The translations under genes were made by a program, and so were the position numbers. Source: a virus. From it: DNA of 34,504 bases. Positions within the stretch are counted from its first letter, which is position 1, and every line of letters begins with the position of its first letter. The notes under the pieces are model-generated. The model did no database searches, was not told where the DNA came from, and saw only the letters and a program-made list of their open reading frames with translations. Where the stretch lies: IMG/VR virus record IMGVR_UViG_3300032241_001386, positions 1 through 34,504 of that record. One strand, written 5' to 3'. This document shows positions 23,549 through 29,677 of the stretch, in pieces.

Positions 23549-24808
23549 CTAACTTATATTTTTGATACCACCGTTAGTATTTAACGTGTCATGGTATTTT
23601 ACAACCACGTCCGCGCCATTGTTTATAATGAAGCTAGCAATAGAGTCCTGATCTTGTAATAAGGCATGCAAAACAAATTCATTGTTAGCATATTCTATAG
23701 CATAGTCAAGTATCTTAGTTGATTTTTCAAGCGTTTGTTTAAATTGTTCAACACCGAGTAATCGCCCGTCTACTCTTATTAAGCCTAATTCTCGCCCTAG
23801 AAATTTTAATTTATTGCCAATTAAACTTCCACGATCTTTTGTTAAAAACACAACATCGTCGGGTCGAGTAATCTTAATTATATCTCCAATGATTGCGATC
23901 TGATAATTAAGATTGATCCAATCAAATGGCAAATTTAAATCAGATACTGATTGCACTTTACGTACCGCCAGTGGCGGAAGACATTCTGTCAGTCCGTATA
24001 TATCGTATATACTTTCAACTTCACATTGATCTGTAATTAACGTTAAGAAAACAGATGATAGCATATTGCCGCCGGTGGTTAACACTCTTAATTTTTTAGG
24101 CAATGGCAAGAAACTTGTTGTATTAAAGAATTGTATATGTGTGGCATGTAGTATTTCTTCCTTCCAGGTATGGTCGGCTAGGCTAACAACTTGTGCCTTG
24201 AACAAGCCAGGAAGTATAGCAGTAGTGTGTACTCCCATATGAGCCATACCGTGCGAAAAAACACAATAATCGTCTTCAACAAAGAAAGAATCCATGGCTA
24301 ATTGTATACTTAATGACTCCAAATATGCCGACATAGACACAGGCTTAGGTTTACCAGTAGATCCTGATGTAAAAGCGTATACTATTTGTTTATCGGTGAA
24401 TGGTATATTAAGTTCTTCGTAACCGTTCCATTGAGCACAGGCATAAGCATGGTCCCATGTATCTGTTTGATGCAATTGATCAGTAACGTGATCTAAATTA
24501 ATAGTAGAGTGGTATAGATCACCGACTACAAATATAGAACTTACTCCGTGTTCCAAAATTAGTGTTTCGTTTATTTCTCGTCCCACAACACCAAGATGCT
24601 TGAATGATCGTTGACTTTTGTATAATGCAAGCAAAAATGCGATGCTACTAAAACTTAAGGTAGCATAGGCAACACCAATTGGTCCTTCATCTATTTTGTT
24701 AATTTTAGTTAACCAGTAACTGACCGCTTGTGCTATATCTTTGTAATTGTAATTGCGTCGGCGGTATCGTAAAATAAAATCATCGCGTATTCTAAAATTA
24801 TTTTCCAT
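23549..24808 (-). CDS. ANL-superfamily adenylation enzyme, short form
   Basis: The start at 24808 has an AGGA ribosome-binding site; an upstream in-frame start would overlap the membrane-protein gene. The 419-residue product has the core ANL motifs: TSGSTGKPKP at residues 147-156 (ATP phosphates), YGLTE near residue 270, and a late Arg/Gly segment (RVDGRLLGVEQ) like motif A8. These enzymes activate carboxylic acids as acyl-AMP. It is shorter than usual (500-600 residues) and the C-terminal Lys of motif A10 is not seen, so the second half-reaction may differ. It sits on the reverse strand between tRNA blocks, overlapping a DUF6356-like gene by 11 bases. Substrate unknown. Confidence 0.75.
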   Translation of the reverse strand: MENNFRIRDDFILRYRRRNYNYKDIAQAVSYWLTKINKIDEGPIGVAYATLSFSSIAFLLALYKSQRSFKHLGVVGREINETLILEHGVSSIFVVGDLYHSTINLDHVTDQLHQTDTWDHAYACAQWNGYEELNIPFTDKQIVYAFTSGSTGKPKPVSMSAYLESLSIQLAMDSFFVEDDYCVFSHGMAHMGVHTTAILPGLFKAQVVSLADHTWKEEILHATHIQFFNTTSFLPLPKKLRVLTTGGNMLSSVFLTLITDQCEVESIYDIYGLTECLPPLAVRKVQSVSDLNLPFDWINLNYQIAIIGDIIKITRPDDVVFLTKDRGSLIGNKLKFLGRELGLIRVDGRLLGVEQFKQTLEKSTKILDYAIEYANNEFVLHALLQDQDSIASFIINNGADVVVKYHDTLNTNGGIKNIS

Positions 24809-24992
24809 TGCGTATCCTAGCAAGTCGAGCCAATGCCTGTGTTTTACGTTCGCTGTAAGTGGTAAAAATGTCAGGAAATACAGCATGAACAATACTAATA
24901 ATACCAGCTGACAGTAATACAATGCCTGCACCAAACGCAAACTTAAAGTGTATCATATAGCAAGTATTTTTAGATTTTAAATGATTGAACAT
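24798..24992 (-). CDS. DUF6356-like small membrane protein
   Basis: This 64-residue protein has one membrane segment (AFGAGIVLLSAGIISIVHAVFP, about residues 19-40). The order H-x-x-x-AF-x-x-G, AG and HA-x-x-P followed by a short polar tail is what I recall for DUF6356 proteins. It shares 11 bases with the adenylation-enzyme start, so the two form one reverse-strand unit. On this strand TATAAATA lies at 25015-25008, a T4 late-promoter match close to the ATG. A partner role for the enzyme at the membrane is possible. Confidence 0.65.
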   Translation of the reverse strand: MFNHLKSKNTCYMIHFKFAFGAGIVLLSAGIISIVHAVFPDIFTTYSERKTQALARLARIRNGK

Positions 24993-25030
24993 TACAGTAT
25001 TTATAGATTGCCTGTTTTACAATAAAATAT

Positions 25031-25105
25031 TGCCGTGTAGCTCAGTGGGAGAGCAATCGCTTGATAAGCGATAGGTCGTTGGATCGTTCCCAACCATGGC
25101 TACCA
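25031..25105 (+). tRNA. tRNA-Ile (anticodon GAU)
   Basis: Anticodon loop TTGATAA; encoded CCA. Two oddities: the 1-72 pair is U-U, and the T-loop is ATCGTTC instead of TTCRANN, with A54 and U58 swapped relative to normal. Confidence 0.88.
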
Positions 25106-25110
25106 AATAT

Positions 25111-25186
25111 CGGTCCTTAGTGAAATGGATTATCATTCTAGTCTTCGAAACTAGCGTTAGAGGTTCGAATCCTCTAGGACCGGCCA
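25111..25186 (+). tRNA. tRNA-Arg (anticodon UCG)
   Basis: Acceptor CGGTCCT with AGGACCG, anticodon loop CTTCGAA, T-loop TTCGAAT, G73 and encoded CCA. Confidence 0.93.
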
Positions 25187-25192
25187 AATTAT

Positions 25193-25266
25193 GGGCTTGT
25201 AACTTAAAAGTAAAGTAACGGACTTTTAATCCGTAAAAGAAGGAGCATTACCTTCCAGGCCTACCA
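25193..25266 (+). tRNA. tRNA-Lys (anticodon UUU)
   Basis: Anticodon loop CTTTTAA, A73, encoded CCA. The T-loop is AGCATTA, again with A at 54 and U at 58, and G in place of the usual U55. Confidence 0.9.
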
Positions 25267-25273
25267 AAATTGT

Positions 25274-25347
25274 TGGGGCATAGTTAAATGGTATAACAGC
25301 GGATTTTGATTCCGCTATTCTAAGTTCGATTCTTAGTGCCTCTGCCA
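25274..25347 (+). tRNA. tRNA-Gln (anticodon UUG)
   Basis: Anticodon loop TTTTGAT, weak first pair starting with U as in bacterial tRNA-Gln, G73 and encoded CCA. Confidence 0.94.
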
Positions 25348-25351
25348 GTCA

Positions 25352-25387
25352 ATGCTTCCGGTGGTTCGAACCCATCAGGGAGTGCCA
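25352..25387 (+). pseudogene. 3' remnant of a tRNA gene
   Basis: A T-arm (GGTGG, loop TTCGAAC, CCATC), a 3' acceptor strand AGGGAGT, G73 and CCA are present, but the tRNA-Gln CCA lies just upstream, so there is no room for the acceptor 5' strand, D-arm and anticodon arm. Confidence 0.75.
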
Positions 25388-25391
25388 AATC

Positions 25392-25466
25392 CTGGCCATC
25401 GTATAGTGGAAAATACAGGAGACTTCTAATCTCTAAACGGAAGTTCGATTCTTCCTGGCCGGACCA
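25392..25466 (+). tRNA. tRNA-Arg (anticodon UCU)
   Basis: Acceptor CTGGCCA with TGGCCGG (one G-U), anticodon loop CTTCTAA, A73 and encoded CCA. Confidence 0.93.
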
Positions 25467-25468
25467 AT

Positions 25469-25544
25469 GGTAACATTAGTGTAAAGGTCCGCACCCGACT
25501 CTGTGAAAGTCGTAGTATGGGATCGTTCCCCATATGTTACCCCA
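25469..25544 (+). tRNA. tRNA-His (anticodon GUG)
   Basis: Anticodon loop CTGTGAA. A G at position -1 faces C73, the His identity pair. The T-loop is ATCGTTC (A54, U58), as in the Ile and Asp tRNAs here. Confidence 0.92.
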
Positions 25545-25553
25545 AAAAAAAAT

Positions 25554-25645
25554 GGAGAGTTGGCTGAGCTTGGCTTAAGGCAACAGTCTTGAAAACTGAC
25601 GATTCAGAAATGGGTCCGTGGGTTCGAATCCCACACTCTCCTCCA
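25554..25645 (+). tRNA. tRNA-Ser (anticodon UGA)
   Basis: Acceptor GGAGAGT with ACTCTCC, anticodon loop CTTGAAA, long variable arm, encoded CCA. The discriminator is U rather than the common G. Confidence 0.93.
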
Positions 25646-25649
25646 ATAT

Positions 25650-25727
25650 ACCCCAGTGGCGCAATCTGGAAGACGCACCTCTCTTAAAAGGAGGCGGTTG
25701 AGGGTTCGAGTCCCTCCTGGGGCACCA
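25650..25727 (+). tRNA. tRNA-Leu (anticodon UAA)
   Basis: Anticodon loop CTTAAAA, six good acceptor pairs with an A-C mismatch at 1-72, encoded CCA. Followed by a small TGTTGT/ACAACA hairpin that may end the transcript. Confidence 0.88.
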
Positions 25728-25757
25728 TGTTGTATTTTTACAACACCTGTATTTTGG

Positions 25758-25786
25758 TTGACCAGTAATTCAATATACCGTATAAT
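25758..25786 (+). promoter_or_regulatory. Strong sigma70-type promoter of a stable-RNA unit
   Basis: TTGACC at 25758-25763 and TATAAT at 25781-25786 with a 17-base spacer. The predicted start is near 25793, and a boxA lies just downstream, as in rRNA operons. Confidence 0.8.
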
Positions 25787-25807
25787 AGTTGTATATTAAG
25801 TAATAAC

Positions 25808-25819
25808 TGTTCTTTAACA
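25808..25819 (+). promoter_or_regulatory. rRNA-type boxA antitermination element
   Basis: TGTTCTTTAACA matches the bacterial rRNA boxA (TGCTCTTTAACA) in 11 of 12 positions. It lies about 15 bases after the predicted start, where NusB and S10 could load. The RNA downstream carries tRNA genes. Confidence 0.7.
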
Positions 25820-25856
25820 AATTGAGTAGCAAAATATAAGCCTTGTGAAAGTCGCT

Positions 25857-26019
25857 ATATTGAAGCACATTAGTCTAAAGGGTCACCCTCCACTTGGGAG
25901 TTTTGGGCGATTAGTGTGTTTCAATATGGTTGAAAGAATTGGCACCCTAACAAGTCCATTAGAGGCCTGACGCCCCTGTAAACCAATCAATACTGTTTAC
26001 GAACCGGGTCACTAATTTG
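25857..26019 (+). ncRNA. Structured leader RNA before the Asp-Glu-Gly-Trp-Cys tRNAs
   Basis: ATATTGAAGCACATTAGTC (25857-25875) pairs along all 19 positions (three G-U) with 25909-25927. The loop holds an AGGG/CCCT and a CTCC/GGAG hairpin. Further on, GTAAAC/GTTTAC forms another stem before tRNA-Asp. There is no ORF of note. It may be a processed leader like those of rRNA operons, or a separate small RNA. Confidence 0.55.
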
Positions 26020-26094
26020 GGTCTCAAAGTGTTCATGGACGCACACGACACTGTCACTGTCGAAGAAGGGGATCGTTACCCCTTGAGACCGCCA
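26020..26094 (+). tRNA. tRNA-Asp (anticodon GUC)
   Basis: Acceptor GGTCTCA with TGAGACC; anticodon loop CTGTCAC with GTC at 26053-26055; G73, as expected for Asp; encoded CCA. T-loop ATCGTTA, the swapped A54/U58 form. Confidence 0.88.
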
Positions 26095-26119
26095 AGTTGT
26101 CATAAGTTGTACGAATAAT

Positions 26120-26194
26120 GACGCCATCGTCTATTGGTTAGGACTCCAGGTTTTCATCCTGGCAAGCGGGGTTCGACTCCCCGTGGCGTTACCA
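26120..26194 (+). tRNA. tRNA-Glu (anticodon UUC)
   Basis: Acceptor GACGCCA with TGGCGTT, anticodon loop TTTTCAT, T-loop TTCGACT, encoded CCA. Confidence 0.94.
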
Positions 26195-26212
26195 AGTAAT
26201 AAGTAATAATAT

Positions 26213-26286
26213 GCGGGTATGGTGTAATGGTAACCCGAGACCTTGCCAAGGTTTAGTTGAGAGTTCGATTCTCTCTACCCGCTCCA
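26213..26286 (+). tRNA. tRNA-Gly (anticodon GCC)
   Basis: Acceptor GCGGGTA with TACCCGC, anticodon loop TTGCCAA, U73, encoded CCA. Second Gly tRNA of the array. Confidence 0.95.
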
Positions 26287-26291
26287 GTTTT

Positions 26292-26365
26292 CTCTCCCAA
26301 GTGTTACGGTAGCACATCAGACTCCAAACCTGAGGGCCGCGGTTCGACTCCGTGGGGGGAGGCCA
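26292..26365 (+). tRNA. tRNA-Trp (anticodon CCA)
   Basis: Acceptor CTCTCCC with GGGGGAG (one G-U), anticodon loop CTCCAAA, G73 as in bacterial Trp tRNAs, encoded CCA. Confidence 0.92.
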
Positions 26366-26367
26366 AC

Positions 26368-26445
26368 AGTACGGTGGCTGAGTGGTCCAAAGCAACAGCC
26401 TGCAAAGCTGAACAACCGAGAGTTCGAATCTCTCCCGTACTTCCA
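26368..26445 (+). tRNA. tRNA-Cys (anticodon GCA)
   Basis: Acceptor AGTACGG with CCGTACT, anticodon loop CTGCAAA, U73 as required for Cys, encoded CCA. Ends two bases before the reverse-strand radical-SAM gene. Confidence 0.93.
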
Positions 26446-26446
26446 G

Positions 26447-27736
26447 TTAAATTTTTGACTTAAAATTTATTTTACAAGCATGATAATAATTTTTATCAGA
26501 CTCTGATAAACAGTTCCATAGACGTGAGTTAAACACACTTGCGTCTTGTTTTGTTCTTACGTCCCATTCGGCGGTTTCTTTTAGGTATGCACGAAACATA
26601 TCTAAGTTTTCTATATCTGAATTACAAAATTCAATAAAGTTCGACATGTTATTTTTTGCATGTTGCTCGATGCGAATTTTTTTGTTATCTAATATAGGAT
26701 GTTTAGTAATGTTATTGATGTACGTTTTTAAGTTTTGCTTATATAAATTTGGTAATATTTTAATTTCATAAAATTCTTTATTCATTAGTAAAACAGGAGA
26801 GAATCCTATACTTGGCCAATCTTTTGCTGTGCTGGTTTGATGCCAATAATCTAATATGTCATTGATGTAGAAAATATTGTTTAAGTAAGTTACAAAAGTA
26901 ACAGTATATTCAATATCAGTGTGCTGGAAAAAACAATCTAAATTGGTTTCTATTTTACTAAATTTTGCAGGCCATCTAAGATATTCGTAATTTTGATCAA
27001 CACTATCAATACTAAGAAAGATATGTGTGTTAAATAATTCTAATTTATCTACTATACGTTTAATATAAGAAGTACCATTTGTAGTCAGTATAATATTAAT
27101 ATTAAAATATTCTTTTTCAATCATATAATCTAATAGACGTTCTAGACCGGGTTGAATCATTGTTTCGCCACCCATTAATTGCAGTTGTATACCATCACTT
27201 AGACTATTGAGTATAAATTGCCATTCTTTGGGTATATCGCTTCGGTCAACGGTATAATTAGTCAACGGACCCTCGACAGTATTGGTCATTTTGGCATATA
27301 GACTACTATCCCAAGGAAAACAAGAACGACAACTAAGATTACATAGATTACTAAATTGTAAAAGGATTTCTTTTATTTTTAATTCTTTGTTGGGATAATT
27401 TGTAACAACATCTTTAACATAATCTTTATCAGGCCCATTTAATCTTATTTGGCTGTACATTATTCTATCACTGGTAGCACCCCATTCTTCGGTTTGGTAA
27501 CAATGAGCACAACCTTTGTGTTTCTGTCCATTGACTATATCAGTTCGGAGTTCGGTAAATTGTTTGCCAAGCCAAACATTTTCGGTAAATTTTGGTTTGT
27601 TTGTACTTCTCCAATAACAACAAGGGCCAATTTCGCCAACGTGATTAAATAAATTTGTAAATGGCAAAGGGCAAAAACTGGGATTATCTTTAATCCATTG
27701 TAATTGGTCTTCGGTTTCTTTGGGAAATTGTATCAT
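26447..27736 (-). CDS. Radical SAM protein with N-terminal auxiliary Cys domain
   Basis: The 429-residue protein has N-terminal cysteines at Cys22, Cys39-40, Cys76 and Cys79 (FCPLPF, then PCCYW, then C-x2-C), the pattern of a twitch/SPASM-like auxiliary domain, followed by the radical-SAM motif CNLSCRSC at Cys132, Cys136 and Cys139 and a GGE-type motif (MGGETM). It shares this order with the proteins at 9901 and 11027, but the DNA is more AT-rich. It is alone on the reverse strand between the tRNA-Cys and the DUF7448-like gene. An ATAAATA string precedes its start on this strand. Possible targets include a peptide, sugar or nucleotide; none is shown by context. Confidence 0.78.
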   Translation of the reverse strand: MIQFPKETEDQLQWIKDNPSFCPLPFTNLFNHVGEIGPCCYWRSTNKPKFTENVWLGKQFTELRTDIVNGQKHKGCAHCYQTEEWGATSDRIMYSQIRLNGPDKDYVKDVVTNYPNKELKIKEILLQFSNLCNLSCRSCFPWDSSLYAKMTNTVEGPLTNYTVDRSDIPKEWQFILNSLSDGIQLQLMGGETMIQPGLERLLDYMIEKEYFNINIILTTNGTSYIKRIVDKLELFNTHIFLSIDSVDQNYEYLRWPAKFSKIETNLDCFFQHTDIEYTVTFVTYLNNIFYINDILDYWHQTSTAKDWPSIGFSPVLLMNKEFYEIKILPNLYKQNLKTYINNITKHPILDNKKIRIEQHAKNNMSNFIEFCNSDIENLDMFRAYLKETAEWDVRTKQDASVFNSRLWNCLSESDKNYYHACKINFKSKI

Positions 27737-27825
27737 GACACAATATTTATTTGTAGCAAGATGTGGTATATTTTAATAGTTGACTTATAATCCAATTTGT
27801 TTTACAATAAAGAAAGGAGCACATC

Positions 27826-28260
27826 ATGAATACATTTAACCGATTGATAGGACGCAGAATCAATGGCATTCTGGTGACTCCTAACCACAATCGTTTTGCT
27901 TTTCGTACTGTGGAAGGCGAATTGCTGATATACTACACATCGGGTGATTGTTGCAACACAGTTTATCTCAATCACTTTATGGGTGCAGACGTAGTAGGTG
28001 GCAACAGTTTTGATCTGTTGCGTGGCGCAGTGGTATTGGGTGCCGAAGAAAAAGAATGGGTTAATGTCGATAATGAAGACAAAGAGTCATGGAATGTGGT
28101 CGAAGACGGATTCTTTACTATTCGTACTGACAGAGGCTACATTGACTTTGAAGTTCGCAATGAACACAATGGCTACTACAGTGGTCATGTTGGTGAATAC
28201 AGCGAGGGCGATCTTGATGCTGAAGAGTTGGCAGAATTTGAACCATTGGTAGATTTTTAA
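27826..28260 (+). CDS. DUF7448-like protein
   Basis: The 144-residue protein has an AAAGGAG ribosome-binding site. From memory of the family, DUF7448 proteins share an N-terminal G-x-x-I strand, a D-C-C pair, a GA-E-x-x strand and an NGYYS motif; here these appear as GRRINGI (residues 9-15), SGDCCNTVY (44-52), VVLGAEEKEW (around 70) and NGYYSGHV (about 115). The function of the family is not known to me. It is followed by a metallophosphoesterase gene after 16 bases, and both have a codon choice (more CGT, CTT and CGC) that seems different from nearby genes. Confidence 0.65.
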   Translation: MNTFNRLIGRRINGILVTPNHNRFAFRTVEGELLIYYTSGDCCNTVYLNHFMGADVVGGNSFDLLRGAVVLGAEEKEWVNVDNEDKESWNVVEDGFFTIRTDRGYIDFEVRNEHNGYYSGHVGEYSEGDLDAEELAEFEPLVDF

Positions 28261-28276
28261 AAGAAAGGAGGCGCTT

Positions 28277-28882
28277 ATGCCTAGTGTATTTTTAGTCAGC
28301 GACACGCATTTTGGACACGCAGGTGTATGTCGCTTCACACGTAACGACGGTGTTACAAAACTTCGTCCATGGGATGATCCTGCGGAAATGGACGAAGCCA
28401 TGATTCAAGCATGGAACGAACGTGTTCGTCCTAATGACAAAGTCTATCACCTGGGCGATGTTGTTATTAATAGACGTGCTATGTCAACACTTGCTCGCCT
28501 TAACGGGGATAAAGTTCTTATCCGCGGTAACCACGATATTTTCCGTGATGATGAATACAGACAGTACTTTCGTGAACTACGTGCTTACCACGTTATGAAC
28601 GGACTTATCTTGTCCCACATTCCTCTACACGAAGCAAGCCTTGGTAGGTTTGGTACGAATATTCACGGACACCTTCACGCTAACAGAGTTATGAAAGCAA
28701 GAGGAGTTGATGCTCGCACCGGAGAGACATTATACAGTGATGAAGTTGATACAAGATATCACTGTGTCTGTGTTGAACAAACTCCAGACTTCGCACCGAT
28801 TCTCTTTGAAGATGTATTAAAGAGGATTACCGAAGAGGGCGGTATTGTTGGCTTCCGTAATGGAAATGGTCCTACTATGTAA
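28277..28882 (+). CDS. Metallophosphoesterase
   Basis: The 201-residue protein has the full calcineurin-like motif series: DTHFGH at residues 9-14, GDVV with Asp61, GNHD at 84-87, SHIPLH near residue 115 and HGHLH near residue 130. These bind two metal ions and hydrolyse phosphoesters. The family has been linked to nucleotide and nucleic-acid phosphoesters in phages, but the substrate here is open. An AAAGGAGG ribosome-binding site precedes the ATG. It is probably co-transcribed with the DUF7448-like gene. The sequence looks less AT-rich than its surroundings. Confidence 0.88.
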   Translation: MPSVFLVSDTHFGHAGVCRFTRNDGVTKLRPWDDPAEMDEAMIQAWNERVRPNDKVYHLGDVVINRRAMSTLARLNGDKVLIRGNHDIFRDDEYRQYFRELRAYHVMNGLILSHIPLHEASLGRFGTNIHGHLHANRVMKARGVDARTGETLYSDEVDTRYHCVCVEQTPDFAPILFEDVLKRITEEGGIVGFRNGNGPTM

Positions 28883-28994
28883 TTGCTGACCCACATCTAG
28901 CAATAGAAGTCATTCAGCATCCGCCGGGGCGAAACGTGGGATGGGCTGCCGTCTGCGGGGTTTGATAGTTTTCCTGACACAAAAAAAACTATCA
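28883..28994 (+). other. Gap with inverted repeats before a stable-RNA promoter
   Basis: No gene seen. ATTGCT/AGCAAT near the start and TGATAGTTTT (28963-28972) with AAAACTATCA (28985-28994) are inverted repeats. The second ends exactly at the -35 element of the next promoter, so it could be an operator or a weak terminator. Confidence 0.4.
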
Positions 28995-29023
28995 TTGACA
29001 CACAGTTATAAACATAGTATAAT
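28995..29023 (+). promoter_or_regulatory. Perfect sigma70 consensus promoter
   Basis: TTGACA (28995-29000), a 17-base spacer and TATAAT (29018-29023). The predicted start is near 29030, seven bases before the 5' arm of the structured RNA. Confidence 0.85.
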
Positions 29024-29036
29024 TAATTTAAGATGT

Positions 29037-29312
29037 AAAAAGTTTGGGTACAGGGGTGACGCCCATCTGATACTAGTATAAGGCCGAGTATGTAGCATTG
29101 CAAAACAGTCGCTCGAAAATTTTGCAATATCGGGTATTCCCGAAGCGGCACCAGTATTTTAAAGCTACGAAATAGCCGACATTTTGTTAAAACGTACAAC
29201 GAATGGTTTTTTGCAGACCGATGTATTTGTTATACGGTACCGAGCTCGGGAGAACGTCCCGGGGGTGAACAATTTACAGTTGTAAAGCAGATTTTATGTA
29301 CCCAAACTTTTT
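29037..29312 (+). ncRNA. 276-nt structured RNA closed by a 16-bp helix
   Basis: AAAAAGTTTGGGTACA (29037-29052) is perfectly complementary to 29297-29312. Between them lie ATTGCAAAA/TTTTGCAAT (about 29097-29130), CGGG-TATT-CCCG, a palindromic ATACTAGTAT, GGG/CCC around 29054-29063, and TTTACA/TGTAAA near 29274-29287. No ORF of note fills the region. A consensus promoter lies just upstream and tRNA-Leu begins seven bases after it. It does not match the conserved parts of RNase P, tmRNA or 6S RNA as I know them. Ornate phage RNAs next to tRNAs (GOLLD, ROOL) are larger. Likely a new phage RNA. Confidence 0.7.
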
Positions 29313-29319
29313 AGATTTT

Positions 29320-29404
29320 GCGTCTGTGATGTAATTGGTAGCCATGCGAGTCTTAGAAGCTCGTGCCGTAAGGCGTGTCAGTTCGAGTCTGACCAGACGC
29401 ACCA
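29320..29404 (+). tRNA. tRNA-Leu (anticodon UAG)
   Basis: Acceptor GCGTCTG with CAGACGC, anticodon loop CTTAGAA, long variable arm, A73, encoded CCA. It follows the structured RNA and probably shares its transcript. Confidence 0.94.
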
Positions 29405-29413
29405 AAGTAATAT

Positions 29414-29487
29414 GGGGGATTGATGTAATGGGAGCCTGGGACCTTTGCAAGGTCTTCGTGAGAGTTCGATTCTCTCATCCTCCACCA
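29414..29487 (+). tRNA. tRNA-Ala (anticodon UGC)
   Basis: Acceptor GGGGGAT with ATCCTCC gives the G3-U70 pair that marks tRNA-Ala; anticodon loop TTTGCAA; A73; encoded CCA. Confidence 0.95.
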
Positions 29488-29499
29488 AGTATTAAATAT

Positions 29500-29574
29500 T
29501 CCTCGATAGCTCAGCGGTAGAGCAGCAGACTGTTAATCTGTTGGTCCGTGGTTCAATCCCACGTCGAGGAGCCA
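29500..29574 (+). tRNA. tRNA-Asn (anticodon GUU)
   Basis: Acceptor TCCTCGA with TCGAGGA, anticodon loop CTGTTAA, G73, encoded CCA. Confidence 0.95.
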
Positions 29575-29582
29575 AGAATACC

Positions 29583-29676
29583 GGAGAGCTGGCCGAGTGG
29601 TCGAAGGCACCTCCCTGCTAAGGAGGCATATGGGCTTAAACCTGTATCGAGGGTTCGAATCCCTCGTTCTCCGCCA
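29583..29676 (+). tRNA. tRNA-Ser (anticodon GCU)
   Basis: Acceptor GGAGAGC with GTTCTCC, anticodon loop CTGCTAA, long variable arm, G73 and encoded CCA. Ends just before the convergent PP-loop gene. Confidence 0.95.
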
Positions 29677-29677
29677 A

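Noticed and set aside
24809-24940. N-terminal extension of the adenylation enzyme with hydrophobic residues
   Set aside because: It overlaps most of the DUF6356-like gene, whereas the ATG at 24808 has an AGGA site and gives a normal ANL start.
25793-26094. tmRNA in the leader before tRNA-Asp
   Set aside because: No tag peptide frame or tmRNA-like acceptor pairing was found; the last part folds as a normal tRNA-Asp.
26189-26463. ORFs of 68 residues across tRNA-Gly, tRNA-Trp and tRNA-Cys
   Set aside because: They are formed by tRNA sequence on both strands and are not coding.
29037-29312. RNase P or 6S RNA
   Set aside because: The conserved RNase P core (GAGGAAAGT-like and ACAGAA-like parts) and the single long bulged hairpin of 6S RNA are not seen.
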